Source of the DNA: Alistipes dispar
GTDB taxonomy: Bacteria > Bacteroidota > Bacteroidia > Bacteroidales > Rikenellaceae
Length of the DNA stretch: 64,000 bases
Direction: 5' to 3'
Assembly: GCF_006542685.1 (NCBI RefSeq)
Contig: NZ_AP019736.1
Span: 1,972,001-2,036,000, forward strand
Shown: positions 40,858 through 49,618 of the stretch, piece by piece
Numbering within the stretch: position 1 is the first letter of the stretch
Layout of the letters: each line of letters starts with the position of its first letter
Position numbers and translations under genes: made by a program
Notes under the pieces: model-generated
Database searches by the model: none
Seen by the model: the letters and a program-made list of their open reading frames with translations, nothing else
Told to the model about the DNA's origin: nothing

Positions 40858-40932
40858 GGGAGCATAGCTCAGTTGGTTTAGAGCGCCTGCTCGACAAGCA
40901 GGAGGTCAGCGGTTCAAATCCGCTTGTTCCCA
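40858..40932 (+). tRNA. tRNA-Val (anticodon GAC) with C at position 33
   Basis: A 75-base cloverleaf with acceptor GGGAGCA/TGTTCCC (one G-T pair), D arm GCTC...GAGC, anticodon stem CCTGC/GCAGG, loop TCGACAA, T stem AGCGG/CCGCT and T loop TTCAAAT. Counting from the 5' end puts GAC at 34-36, reading GUC valine codons. Position 33 is C where nearly all tRNAs have U. No promoter is visible between it and the preceding terminator. Confidence 0.88.
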
Positions 40933-40946
40933 CAAATCCCGCATGC

Positions 40947-40985
40947 GGTCGGAAAGGTGCGCATAGCCCATTTCCGGCCGTTTTT
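40947..40985 (+). terminator. Terminator after the tRNA cluster
   Basis: GGTCGGAAA pairs with TTTCCGGCC (one G-T pair) across a 15-base loop that contains a self-pairing TGCGCA, followed by GTTTTT. Confidence 0.75.
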
Positions 40986-41135
40986 CGTTTTATCCTCCCT
41001 CGCTTCCGCATTCGGGAATACGCCGGAATGTATGTCCGTGCGGCCGGGGTCGTTCCCATCCCCGCCGGAATTTCTGGATTCCGGGGCTTCGTCGGGCGTT
41101 TCCGGTCCCTCGGACGCTGCGGGCGGATATAAAGA

Positions 41136-41164
41136 AGACAGCCCGGCTTCACGCCGGGCTGTCT
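41136..41164 (-). terminator. Terminator of the PUL operon
   Basis: AGACAGCCCGGC pairs perfectly with GCCGGGCTGTCT around a five-base loop. On the minus strand TCTTTATAT follows. It lies 27 bases after the last PUL gene. Confidence 0.8.
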
Positions 41165-41190
41165 CGCGTTCTGCCGCTTCGGCGGCGGGA

Positions 41191-42042
41191 TTACCACATC
41201 ACGCTGATCCTGTAACTTTCGATACCGTTGGCGATCGTCTCGGTTTCGACCTTGTTGAAACCCCAGAAGCGCTCTTCGGTGAGCAGGAAGATCGTGTACT
41301 GCGATCCTTTGCTGACTTCGAAGACGTTGAATCCGTAACTCGTGCCGGCGGACTGCCCTGCCGCCTGCAGCGATTCGAAGAGGTCGTTCTTGACCGTTCC
41401 GATCATCAGCAGCGGCATGTTCGTGTCGTAGAACGAGCGCAGCACGCCGTCGCCGCCGCCGAAGGCCGAGATCTGGTCGGCCGTTTCGAACCGAGCCGTC
41501 AGCACGTTCACGTCGAACGACACTTCGGTCGTGCCCGTGACTTCGCCCAGGTCGTTCTTGTCGGTGCGCACGCCCTTCATGCCCGTCGTCAGTCCGGTGA
41601 CGTAGCAACCCGCGCCGCAGGCTTCGCCCCTCGACTCCGTGAGGCACCGGTTCACGAAGAGCATGCTCCCCTGGTAGGCGGTTTTGGACTGAATCCGGTT
41701 GAATGCGAAGGTCGTCCAGCGGTAGGAGTCGAACGCGGTGCCCATAAGCGACCGGAGATCGCCGTTGTCCGCACGGTCGAGGACCGTCAGCCACGAGCCG
41801 TTCCTGCCGTCGAGCGTCGTGACGATATAGTCGTGCACGGCTTCGTAATCGGACGCTCCGGAGCAGAGTGCGGCATCGTCCAGCCGCGAGACGAACTGTA
41901 TTTCGGTGGTGAATTTGTCCGACGGAGCGGGAATCTGGGCGTCCGAGGGGTACTCGTCCAGCCCGTTGTCGCACCCCGTGAACGTCGGTGCTGCCACTGC
42001 GAGGGCCAGCAAAGCCGAAAGGTATTTCTTTGCGTTTTTCAT
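41191..42042 (-). CDS. PUL lipoprotein of unknown family (SusE/F position)
   Basis: The 283-residue protein has a lipoprotein signal ending in the lipobox FTGC (cysteine near residue 23), followed by an acidic, flexible start (DNGLDEYPSDAQIPAPSDKF). The body alternates beta-like segments and has further cysteines in DDAALCSGAS, NRCLTES and EACGAGCYV. No domain is recognised. It is the last gene of the PUL, where SusE/SusF surface glycan-binding lipoproteins are often encoded, but it shows no sequence sign of that family. Its pairing with the preceding EEP phosphatase gene (23 bases apart) may be the functional unit. The ATG at 42042 gives the lipoprotein signal; a longer frame upstream does not. 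Confidence 0.7.
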   Translation of the reverse strand: MKNAKKYLSALLALAVAAPTFTGCDNGLDEYPSDAQIPAPSDKFTTEIQFVSRLDDAALCSGASDYEAVHDYIVTTLDGRNGSWLTVLDRADNGDLRSLMGTAFDSYRWTTFAFNRIQSKTAYQGSMLFVNRCLTESRGEACGAGCYVTGLTTGMKGVRTDKNDLGEVTGTTEVSFDVNVLTARFETADQISAFGGGDGVLRSFYDTNMPLLMIGTVKNDLFESLQAAGQSAGTSYGFNVFEVSKGSQYTIFLLTEERFWGFNKVETETIANGIESYRISVMW

Positions 42043-42065
42043 CGTTTCTGGTTGTTTCCGTTGTT

Positions 42066-42884
42066 CTAATTGTTCAGTACGGCCGTGCCGATGATGGCGT
42101 AGTGGTCGGAAAGCTCGTAATATTCTTGGGAGTCGAGCACCCGGAAATCCGAACAGCTCCACTCGTTCTGCGGGAAGCCGATGAAATAGTCGAGTTTGCT
42201 GCCGCCGAACGTGCCGTCGTTGTTGCACAACTTCGTGCCGTAGGCCTGGTACTCCTTGATCGCATCTGTTCCCGGGCCGCAGTTCATGTCGCCCATCAGC
42301 AGCGAGGGGATGCCCGCTTCGGTGGCCGGGGCGACCGCGTAGGCGATCACCTCCTTGGCCTGTTCGTAGCAGGTTTCGTCACCGCCGAAGGCGTCGAGGT
42401 GGGTGCAGACGATGCGTACCTTCACGCCGTCGGGAGCGGCGTCGGTCGGTACGAGGATGTCGGCCCAGCCTACCGAACGCTGGTCGGCTCCCGTGAACAT
42501 GCCGAGTAGTTCGGATTTCGAATTGACGATCGGGTATTTCGACAGAATGCCGTTTCCGTAGTAGCCGTTGTCCTTGTCGTAGGACCAGATGAAGAAGGGG
42601 AACATGCCGAGGGCTTCGGCGAACTCGGTCAGTTTCTCCTTCGAGCCCATCGTGCCGCTCGCGGTTTCGAACTCGTTGAAGCAAACGATGTCGGGATCCT
42701 CTTCCCGGATCGCCTCGGCGAACCGGGTGATGTCGCGTGTCACGTTGGTATTGGCCCGCAGCTCCAGCGCCTTGACGTTCCACGACATGCACTTGAGTTT
42801 CACGTCCTGGGCCTGTGCGCCGGCCAGCGGCAGGAGCGTGCCCAGCAGCATGGCCGCTCCCAGTATCTTATTTTCGATTTTCAT
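42066..42884 (-). CDS. Exported endonuclease/exonuclease/phosphatase (EEP) family protein
   Basis: The 272-residue protein has a signal peptide (about residues 1-25, AGAQA). It shows the EEP catalytic motifs in order: MSWNVKAL (Asn), CFNEFE (Glu), VCTHLDAFGG, LMGDMNCGP (Asp/Asn) and LSDHYAI (Asp-His). The superfamily cleaves phosphodiesters and phosphomonoesters in nucleic acids, inositol phosphates and sphingomyelin. In an exported PUL protein, a phosphorylated glycan or lipid head group is more likely than DNA. It lies between susD and the terminal lipoprotein gene. A second EEP gene is at 55034-55882; the two differ clearly in sequence. Confidence 0.85.
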   Translation of the reverse strand: MKIENKILGAAMLLGTLLPLAGAQAQDVKLKCMSWNVKALELRANTNVTRDITRFAEAIREEDPDIVCFNEFETASGTMGSKEKLTEFAEALGMFPFFIWSYDKDNGYYGNGILSKYPIVNSKSELLGMFTGADQRSVGWADILVPTDAAPDGVKVRIVCTHLDAFGGDETCYEQAKEVIAYAVAPATEAGIPSLLMGDMNCGPGTDAIKEYQAYGTKLCNNDGTFGGSKLDYFIGFPQNEWSCSDFRVLDSQEYYELSDHYAIIGTAVLNN

Positions 42885-42905
42885 AATCCGTGCGAATTTT
42901 CTCGG

Positions 42906-44531
42906 TTAATAACCTTTGTTCTGCGTGAGGTTCACCGTGCCGTTGAAAGCCGTTTGGGGAATCGGGAACACCTTGTTGTAGGTCGGATTGAACGTGCGGC
43001 CGGGGTACACCTCCACCTCCTCGGTTTCGATCCTGCCATCGACCATCTTCGAAACGACGCTGTGCAGCGGTTTGGAGTAGTACTCTTCGGCCAGCCCCCA
43101 GCGTACCACGTCGATATGGCGGCTGGGCTGGAATTCGAAGGCCAGTTCGCAGCGGCGTTCGTTCTGCAACTGTGCCTTCGTGGCCCGGCTGTCGCGCGGC
43201 AGGCCGGCGCGCTCGCGGATGTCGTCGAGCAGATTCTTGGCCTCGGCGTCGCCTTCGCCTTTGGTCCAGATCAGGGCCTCGGCCTTCATCAGCATGACGT
43301 CGGCATAGCGCATCAGACAGCAGTTGAGCGTGTTCCAGAGTTTGTCGCGCTGGTTCGAAACCTCCGAATAGCTGCCCGTCTCCCACGGCGAGATGAACTT
43401 CTGGTTGATCAGGCCCGCCGAGACGTGGCTGGTCGTGTACGAGGTGATCGAGCCGTCGGTGCAGTAGCCGCCGAAAGTGATGTCGCGGCCCATGAACCGT
43501 ACGTGGTTGCCGGGGTAGAGAATCGTGGCTTCGCGGCGCTGGTCGCCCTCCTCGAAAGCGTCCCAGAGCTCCTTGCTCGGCGTGTAGTATCCCCACGTGT
43601 TGTAGAGGCCCCAGCCGGCATTGACGAACGTCACGCCGTGGTAGCGCGCGCCGTTCGTGACGTCGCCTTCCAGCGAGAAGATGTATTCCGAGCTGTGGTT
43701 CTGCTCCTTGCGCCAGAGGTTGGCGAAAGACTTGGACTTGTCACTCGGGTCGATGTAGAGCGAACGCTTGTCGGCTCCGGTCAGGGACATTACCTTGTCG
43801 CACATTTCGATCACGATGTCGTAGTACGACTGGTCGTATTGCGCGGCATAGAGCGCGGCGCGGGCGGCGAAAGCCCATGCGGCGGCTTTGTGCGGCAGGC
43901 CGTACTGGTCGGCGGAGAGCTCCGAGAAGTAGGGCAGCTCCTCGGCCGCGTCGCGGAAGTCCTGGATGATCTGGTCGTAGTTCTTCAGCACGTGGTCCGG
44001 ACGCGGCGAGTCCATGGCGTCCATGGGCGTCGTGTCGAGGATGATGGGAATGCCGCCGTTCGTATCGTCGCCGTAGTAGGGAACCATCCAGAGCATCGAG
44101 AAGCCGCGGAAGAAATAGGCGGATCCGAGGGCCAGCTTCTTCACCGACGGGGTGATGCCCAGGTCGGGAACCAGCTTGATGATGTTGTTGGCCTTGGCCA
44201 CGTTCTGGTACATGACGCCCCAGACCTCCTGCACGTCCTGGTCGTTGGAGGGGGACATGCGGAATTCGCGGATTTCGTCCACTGCCGGACGGTCGCGGCC
44301 GATGAGGATGTTGTCGCTGGCGCATTCGAACCACATGTGTCCGCGGCCGCAGATCTGCTCGCTCCAGTTGGGCGATACGAAGTAGTAGAGTGCATATACG
44401 GCCTTCATGACGTCTTCGTCCGTTTTCCACGACGTGTCGCGGCCGTAGGATTCCCGGTCGAGGAAATCGGAACAGCCCGAGAACGATAATACGCTGACGG
44501 CCAGACAAATATTCATTAATATCTTTTTCAT
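42906..44531 (-). CDS. SusD/RagB family surface glycan-binding lipoprotein
   Basis: The 541-residue protein has the lipobox FSGC (cysteine at residue 20), then the SusD N-terminal pattern CSDFLDRE and an alpha-solenoid TPR-like body (YQNVAKANNIIKL, ALGSAYFFRGFSMLWMVPYYGD). The C-terminal segment includes LLDDIRERAGLP, QNERRCELAFEFQPSRHIDVVRWG and ends NLTQNKGY, all typical of RagB/SusD. It binds the glycan at the mouth of the SusC channel. It starts 13 bases after the susC stop. The actual ligand cannot be told from sequence. Confidence 0.95.
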   Translation of the reverse strand: MKKILMNICLAVSVLSFSGCSDFLDRESYGRDTSWKTDEDVMKAVYALYYFVSPNWSEQICGRGHMWFECASDNILIGRDRPAVDEIREFRMSPSNDQDVQEVWGVMYQNVAKANNIIKLVPDLGITPSVKKLALGSAYFFRGFSMLWMVPYYGDDTNGGIPIILDTTPMDAMDSPRPDHVLKNYDQIIQDFRDAAEELPYFSELSADQYGLPHKAAAWAFAARAALYAAQYDQSYYDIVIEMCDKVMSLTGADKRSLYIDPSDKSKSFANLWRKEQNHSSEYIFSLEGDVTNGARYHGVTFVNAGWGLYNTWGYYTPSKELWDAFEEGDQRREATILYPGNHVRFMGRDITFGGYCTDGSITSYTTSHVSAGLINQKFISPWETGSYSEVSNQRDKLWNTLNCCLMRYADVMLMKAEALIWTKGEGDAEAKNLLDDIRERAGLPRDSRATKAQLQNERRCELAFEFQPSRHIDVVRWGLAEEYYSKPLHSVVSKMVDGRIETEEVEVYPGRTFNPTYNKVFPIPQTAFNGTVNLTQNKGY

Positions 44532-44544
44532 GGTCGGTTGAGGT

Positions 44545-47500
44545 TTAGAAATTGACGTTCACACCAAAGTTGAAGAAACGCGACACGGGATACACGCCGG
44601 AGTCGATGCCGTAGTTGCCCACTTCGGGGTCGATGCCCGAATAGCCGGTGATCGTGGCCACGTTGTCGATGCTCATGTAAACACGCAGCGAGCCCTTTTC
44701 GAGACCGATGTGGCGGGTGACGTGTTTGGGCAGCGTATAGCCCAGCGTGATGTTTTTCAGACGCAGGTAGTCGCCCTTCTCGAGGAAAACGTCGGAGAAC
44801 TTCACGTAGTTGCCGTTGTTGTCGTCCACCAGACCCAGCCGCGGATATTTGCTGCCGGAGGGGTTGAAGTCCCACGTGTCATAGACGTCGGAGATGAGGT
44901 TGCCCATGTCCGCACGGCCGTTCATGGCCATTTGCTTCGTGCCGTTGTAGATGTAGTTGCCTGCGACGCCCTGGAACATGAAGCTGAAGTCGAATCCCTT
45001 CCAGTCGAACGAGCCGCCGAACGAGTAGGTCTGTTTCGGGGTGTAGCAGCCCGTCAGCACGCGGTCGTCGTCCGTGATTACGCCGTCGCCGTTCGTATCG
45101 ACGAACTTCAGGTCGCCCACCTTGGCGTCGGGCTGCACCTGCGTCACTTCGCCGGTCTCGGCGTTCTTGCTGACGTAGCGGTCGATCTCCTCCTGCGAGC
45201 GGAAGATGCCGTCCGTGCGGTAGAGGTAGTAGGAGTACCACGGATACCCGGCCGCCGAGTAGAGGATCGGCGTGCTGTTGATATTCGGGTTCTCATGCTG
45301 CACGAGTTCCTGGGCGCCGTAGTCGTCCACCCAGCCCTTGTTGGTCGAGAACGTTCCCCATACGCTGTAGTTGAACTTGCCGTCGGCCGCGCTGTTGCGG
45401 TAGGAGGCCGAGAACTCCCAGCCGCGGTTGATTACTTTGCCCATGTTGCCCAGCGGCGGGTTCTCCACGCCGATTTGCGGGGGAGTGGGTATGTAGTCGA
45501 TCAGGTCGCGCGTCTCCTTGTAATAATAGTCGGCGCTGATTTCGAGTTTGTTCTCGAACATCTGCAGGTCGAGACCGGCGCTGGTCTGCACGGTGGTCTC
45601 CCACGTGGCGTCGGTGTTGGCGATCGTCTCCAGGTAGGTTCCATAGACGGTGTTGCCGCCGATGAGCGAGCCGTTCGGGTAGGTGAGCAGCGGGATTTCG
45701 GTGGGGTTGGGCAGCGAGTAGAGCGTCACGTTGCCGACCTTGCCCCAGCCCGCACGCAGTTTGACCAGATCGAACACCTTCGCGAGCGGGGAGTTACGGA
45801 AGAACTTCTCCGAGGAAATCTTCCACGATCCCGACACCGAGGGGAACCAGTCGTAGTTCTTCGCCGAAGGGAGTTTCGACGAGGCGTCGCGGCGGATGCT
45901 GCCGACGAGGAAGTAGCGGTCGTCGAACGAATAGCCGATACGTCCCAGCACGGAGACCATGGCGTAGTCGCGCAGCTTCTCCGTCGGGTTGCTGGCCCAT
46001 TCGTCGGCCGAGTCCCAGACCATGTTGTGGTCTGTGGCGTCGATGTAGCCCTTCGTGCGGAACTCCCGGTAATGGTTCTTCTGGTAGTCGGTCGTGAAAC
46101 CGGCCATGGCGCTGATGTGGTGCTTGCCGAAGACCTGCGCGTAGGTGGCCGTGGTCTCCCAGAGCGTGTGGAAGTTATTGAAGTAGTACTGGTCGCGTGT
46201 TCCGGTCGTCGAGCCTCCCGGCACGTCGATTGCGGGCGAGAATTCGTCCTCCTCGCGCGTGTCGAGGTCGGCGGTGAATTCGGACTTGATCGTCAGCTCG
46301 GTGATCGGCTTGATCTCCAGCGAGGTGGTCGAGAAGACCTTCGTCCGCGGGTAGCGGCGGCGCATCGTTTCGAGCTGTGCGACCGGATTGACGATGTTCG
46401 GGCCCGTCACGCCGGCCTCCATGTCGGCCGACGAGGCGATGCCTCCGTATTTGGGCTTTCCGTTGTCGCCGTAAACGAGGTTCCCTTCGGCGTCGCGGTC
46501 GTACACCGATGCCGATGCGGGGAACCACATGGCGCCCAGGATGGGACCCGTGTGCGAGGTGCTGACGTTGCCCTGTCCGTTCGAATACTCGAACGAAACG
46601 CGTTCGGAGAGTTTCAGCCACTTGACGGGTTTGAACGTCGTGTGGAGCTTGGCGCCGAGCGACTGGCTCCATGTGTTGAGCAGCGTGCCCTCCTTGTCGT
46701 CGTAGGTTACCGAGAGGATCGACTGGAGTTTTTCGGTTCCGCCGCTCACCGACACGCCGTAGTGCTGCGTGAATCCGGTCTGGAAAATCTCGTCGAGCCA
46801 GTCCGTGCGCGTGACGTTGGCGCCGGCGTAAACCTCCGGATTGGCGAGGTTGGGCAGCGAGCCGTTGTCCGAATTGGCGACCGCCTTGGCCCATACGTCG
46901 CAGAACTGCTGTGCGTTGAGCATCGTCGGCAGATTCATCGTCCGTTCGAATCCGAGCGATACGTTCACATTGACGCGCGTCTTGCCGGCTTCGGCCTGGC
47001 GGGTGGTGATCAGCACGACGCCGCTCGATCCCACCGAAGCGCCGTAGATGGCGGCCGAGGCGGCGTCTTTCAGGACCGTGATGGTCTCGATGTCCTCGAC
47101 CATGTAGGGAGCATTGGGTACGCCGTCCACCACGACCAGCACGCCGTCGCCCGACGAAGGTCCGTCGTTTCCGCGGTCGGTTCCCTGATCGTTGCCCTTC
47201 GATCCGCGGCCGCGGATCGAGAACGAGGCCTTCTGCATCGGGTCGCCCGACTGCATCACGGTCACGCCCGGCATGCGGCCCTGCAACAGCGTTCCCAGGT
47301 CCGAGGCGCGGCTGCGTGCGGCATCGTCCACCTTGACCGTCGTCACGGCCATCGAGAGGTCCTCCTTGCGCTGCGAGCCGTAGCCGATCGCCACGACCTC
47401 GCCGATCATCGTCGTCTCCTCTTCGAGAGTCACGTTGATCTCCGTGCGATTCATCACCTCGATCCGCTGCGGCTTGTAACCGATATACGAGAATTCGAGG

Positions 47501-47745
47501 GTGGCGTCCCTGCCGACGGAAATCCGATACGATCCGTCGGCGGCGGTCGTCACGCCGTTGGTCGTTCCCGCCTCGATCACCGAGGCGCCGATCAGCGGAT
47601 TCTGGCCCGTGTCGGTCAGACGCCCCGAAACCGTGACGCGTTCCTGCGCCCTGACAGGAAGCATGAGTAAGCCGAACAGCAAACTCATCAGAAGCCGGCG
47701 GGCGAAATCCCGTCTCTTCCCTGAGAAAGTCAAATTCATTTTCAT
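44545..47745 (-). CDS. SusC/RagA TonB-dependent outer-membrane transporter
   Basis: The 1066-residue protein has a signal peptide (about residues 1-33). A carboxypeptidase-D-like N-terminal domain follows (VSGRLTDTGQNPLIGASVIEAGTTNGVTTAADGSY, region 39-73). The plug has the SusC motif GEVVAIGYGSQRKEDL, which includes the TonB-box-like stretch, and ADGVPNAPYM-like DGVPNAP with LKDAASAAIYGA. The C-terminal barrel ends in NFGVNVNF with the final aromatic. With SusD it imports oligosaccharides using the proton motive force through TonB. No N-terminal STN domain is present, so direct anti-sigma signalling is not expected; control more likely comes from the divergent regulator at 58983. A second ATG two codons on (47739) is an alternative start. 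Confidence 0.96.
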   Translation of the reverse strand: MKMNLTFSGKRRDFARRLLMSLLFGLLMLPVRAQERVTVSGRLTDTGQNPLIGASVIEAGTTNGVTTAADGSYRISVGRDATLEFSYIGYKPQRIEVMNRTEINVTLEEETTMIGEVVAIGYGSQRKEDLSMAVTTVKVDDAARSRASDLGTLLQGRMPGVTVMQSGDPMQKASFSIRGRGSKGNDQGTDRGNDGPSSGDGVLVVVDGVPNAPYMVEDIETITVLKDAASAAIYGASVGSSGVVLITTRQAEAGKTRVNVNVSLGFERTMNLPTMLNAQQFCDVWAKAVANSDNGSLPNLANPEVYAGANVTRTDWLDEIFQTGFTQHYGVSVSGGTEKLQSILSVTYDDKEGTLLNTWSQSLGAKLHTTFKPVKWLKLSERVSFEYSNGQGNVSTSHTGPILGAMWFPASASVYDRDAEGNLVYGDNGKPKYGGIASSADMEAGVTGPNIVNPVAQLETMRRRYPRTKVFSTTSLEIKPITELTIKSEFTADLDTREEDEFSPAIDVPGGSTTGTRDQYYFNNFHTLWETTATYAQVFGKHHISAMAGFTTDYQKNHYREFRTKGYIDATDHNMVWDSADEWASNPTEKLRDYAMVSVLGRIGYSFDDRYFLVGSIRRDASSKLPSAKNYDWFPSVSGSWKISSEKFFRNSPLAKVFDLVKLRAGWGKVGNVTLYSLPNPTEIPLLTYPNGSLIGGNTVYGTYLETIANTDATWETTVQTSAGLDLQMFENKLEISADYYYKETRDLIDYIPTPPQIGVENPPLGNMGKVINRGWEFSASYRNSAADGKFNYSVWGTFSTNKGWVDDYGAQELVQHENPNINSTPILYSAAGYPWYSYYLYRTDGIFRSQEEIDRYVSKNAETGEVTQVQPDAKVGDLKFVDTNGDGVITDDDRVLTGCYTPKQTYSFGGSFDWKGFDFSFMFQGVAGNYIYNGTKQMAMNGRADMGNLISDVYDTWDFNPSGSKYPRLGLVDDNNGNYVKFSDVFLEKGDYLRLKNITLGYTLPKHVTRHIGLEKGSLRVYMSIDNVATITGYSGIDPEVGNYGIDSGVYPVSRFFNFGVNVNF

Positions 47746-47873
47746 AGGTTTGAGGTTAATAATTAAATGTTAAAAGGTCTGCGGTTTGGAGAATTATTAT
47801 TAAAATATTTTATAATTATTCGGGCTTCGTAACTTCTTTGAAATATTTCGGCATTCCGATATTCAAAGTTACT

Positions 47874-47881
47874 CCCTCCGT
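47874..47881 (-). promoter_or_regulatory. Candidate -7 element of susC and AT-rich leader
   Basis: The 162-base gap between the GH20 stop and susC holds TAACTTTG on the minus strand, a perfect -7 match, giving a leader of about 120 bases. That leader is strikingly AT-rich (47746-47860) compared with the rest of the window and contains the palindrome GAAATATTTC at 47840-47849. It suggests susC can be transcribed separately from the upstream enzyme genes. Confidence 0.45.
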
Positions 47882-47907
47882 TTTCTCCGGCGGGTGCTTT
47901 TTGCGTA

Positions 47908-49608
47908 CTATATTCCTCGGATTCCGCAGAATTGATTCCGGGGCAGACCGTGCGGGGCGTATCGGTATCCGCAGGCGTCGTAGAGGTCCGTCAGGCGCCG
48001 CAGACGACGCAGGAAGTCGTCGTAATCCTTCTCCTGCGGATTCCAGCCTGCCTCGGCGAGCGCGCTCAGCCGGGGCAGCAGCATGTATTGCGCCTGACCG
48101 AAGTCGGGGATGTATTCGGTCCAGAGATTGGCCTGCACGCCAAGCACGAAACGCGCCTCGTCGGAGGTCAGCCCCTCCAGCGGATCGAAGGAGTAAACCT
48201 TTTCGAGCGGCAGGAATCCGCCCCAGGCGAGCGGTTCGGCGGCCGTGTCGGCCGACTGGTAATAGTCCAGATAACAGTGCGTCGTCGGCGCCATGATGAC
48301 CCGGTTGCCCTGTTTCGCGGCCCGGATGCCGCCTTCGGTTCCGCGCCACGACATGACGACGGCCGTGGGCGATACGCCGCCTTCGAGCAGCTCGTCCCAG
48401 CCGATGAGCCGGCGGCCGTGGCGTTGCAGAAACCGCTCCACGCGCGCCGTGGCATAGCCCTGCAACTGCCGGGGCGAGTCGAGTCCTTCGGCGCGCATCC
48501 GCGCCCGGCAGCGGGGGCAGCGTTCCCACAGGGTCGTCGGGCACTCGTCGCCGCCGATGTGGACGTATTCCGAGGGGAAGAGGCCGATTACCTCTTCGAG
48601 AACGTGTTCGATGAATTCGAAGGTCGTTTCGCGGCCCGGGCAGAACACCCGGTCGTCGATGTCCCACGTCTGGCGCACTTCGTACCGTTCGCCCGTGCAG
48701 CTCAGCCACGGATAGGAGGCCAGCGCCGCGACGGCGTGCCCGGGGAATTCGATTTCGGGAATGACGGTGATGAACCTCCGGGCGGCGTAATCGACCACCT
48801 CGCGGATCTCCTCCTGCGTGTAATAGCCGCCGTAGGGCGTTTCGTCGTAGCGGCATGTCGCATCGTACTCGCCGCCGGGGTCCCTGCCGATGAGTGTCCT
48901 CCGGCGGACGGCCCCCGTGCGTGTCAGTTCCGGGTATCGTTCGATCTCGATGCGCCATCCCTGGTCGTCCGTCAGGTGCCAGTGGAAGACGTTCATCTTG
49001 TGCAGCGCCAGCAGGTCGAGCGTGCGCTTCACCTCTTCGACCGTGAAGAAATGGCGCGCCACGTCGAGCATCAGTCCCCGGTAGGCCAGGGCGGGGCGGT
49101 CGTCGATCGTCGCGGCGGGCAGTTCCACGGCACGGATCTTCGCCGTGCCCGCCGCCTTCTGCGGCAGGAGCTGCCGCAGCGTCTGCACCGCATAGAAGGC
49201 TCCCTGCGGTCCGCCGGACACGATGTCGATCCGTTCCGGAGCGATCGTCAGCCGGTATGCGTCGTGCGGGAGAGTGTCCGCCCGGAGGAAGTTCACCGCT
49301 CCGGCCGCGGCCTCCGCCGCTTCGGAGGGTGTCGGCGCCGTGCCGAAGAACGGCAGCATCGCTTCGCCGAGCGCATCCGTCGCCCGGCTCCACGCCTTCA
49401 GTTCGTCCGGCGTAGCGTCGGCGGGGACGACGTATCGGACGGGCGTTCCCGCCGAGAGACGGAACGTGCCGTCGCCGCGTTCCGCTGCCGCGGGGCGCGG
49501 CACTACGGCGATTTCCGGATCGGCGTACAGCGTCCGGTCGCACGCTCCGGTGAGGAGCAGGCAGCCGATTCCGGCGAGCAGGCGGTTGTACGGGCGGTTC
49601 GTTCTCAT
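47908..49608 (-). CDS. GH20 beta-N-acetylhexosaminidase (lipoprotein)
   Basis: The 566-residue protein has a lipoprotein-like signal (LLAGIGCLLLTGAC). The GH20b N-terminal domain is followed by a TIM barrel with LAYRGLMLDVARHFF, the NVFHWHLTDDQGWRIEI motif (about residues 198-214), FPGHA and the catalytic pair in HIGGDEC (Asp354, Glu355). It releases terminal beta-linked GlcNAc or GalNAc from glycans by substrate-assisted catalysis. As a lipoprotein it is probably in the outer membrane or periplasm. The start at 49608 is set by the signal sequence. It lies 10 bases after the ROK kinase gene. Confidence 0.93.
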   Translation of the reverse strand: MRTNRPYNRLLAGIGCLLLTGACDRTLYADPEIAVVPRPAAAERGDGTFRLSAGTPVRYVVPADATPDELKAWSRATDALGEAMLPFFGTAPTPSEAAEAAAGAVNFLRADTLPHDAYRLTIAPERIDIVSGGPQGAFYAVQTLRQLLPQKAAGTAKIRAVELPAATIDDRPALAYRGLMLDVARHFFTVEEVKRTLDLLALHKMNVFHWHLTDDQGWRIEIERYPELTRTGAVRRRTLIGRDPGGEYDATCRYDETPYGGYYTQEEIREVVDYAARRFITVIPEIEFPGHAVAALASYPWLSCTGERYEVRQTWDIDDRVFCPGRETTFEFIEHVLEEVIGLFPSEYVHIGGDECPTTLWERCPRCRARMRAEGLDSPRQLQGYATARVERFLQRHGRRLIGWDELLEGGVSPTAVVMSWRGTEGGIRAAKQGNRVIMAPTTHCYLDYYQSADTAAEPLAWGGFLPLEKVYSFDPLEGLTSDEARFVLGVQANLWTEYIPDFGQAQYMLLPRLSALAEAGWNPQEKDYDDFLRRLRRLTDLYDACGYRYAPHGLPRNQFCGIRGI

Positions 49609-49618
49609 CGTCGTCCGG

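Noticed and set aside
40858..40932. Reading the third tRNA as tRNA-Asp
   Set aside because: Aspartate needs anticodon GTC; position counting through the cloverleaf gives GAC, which is valine.
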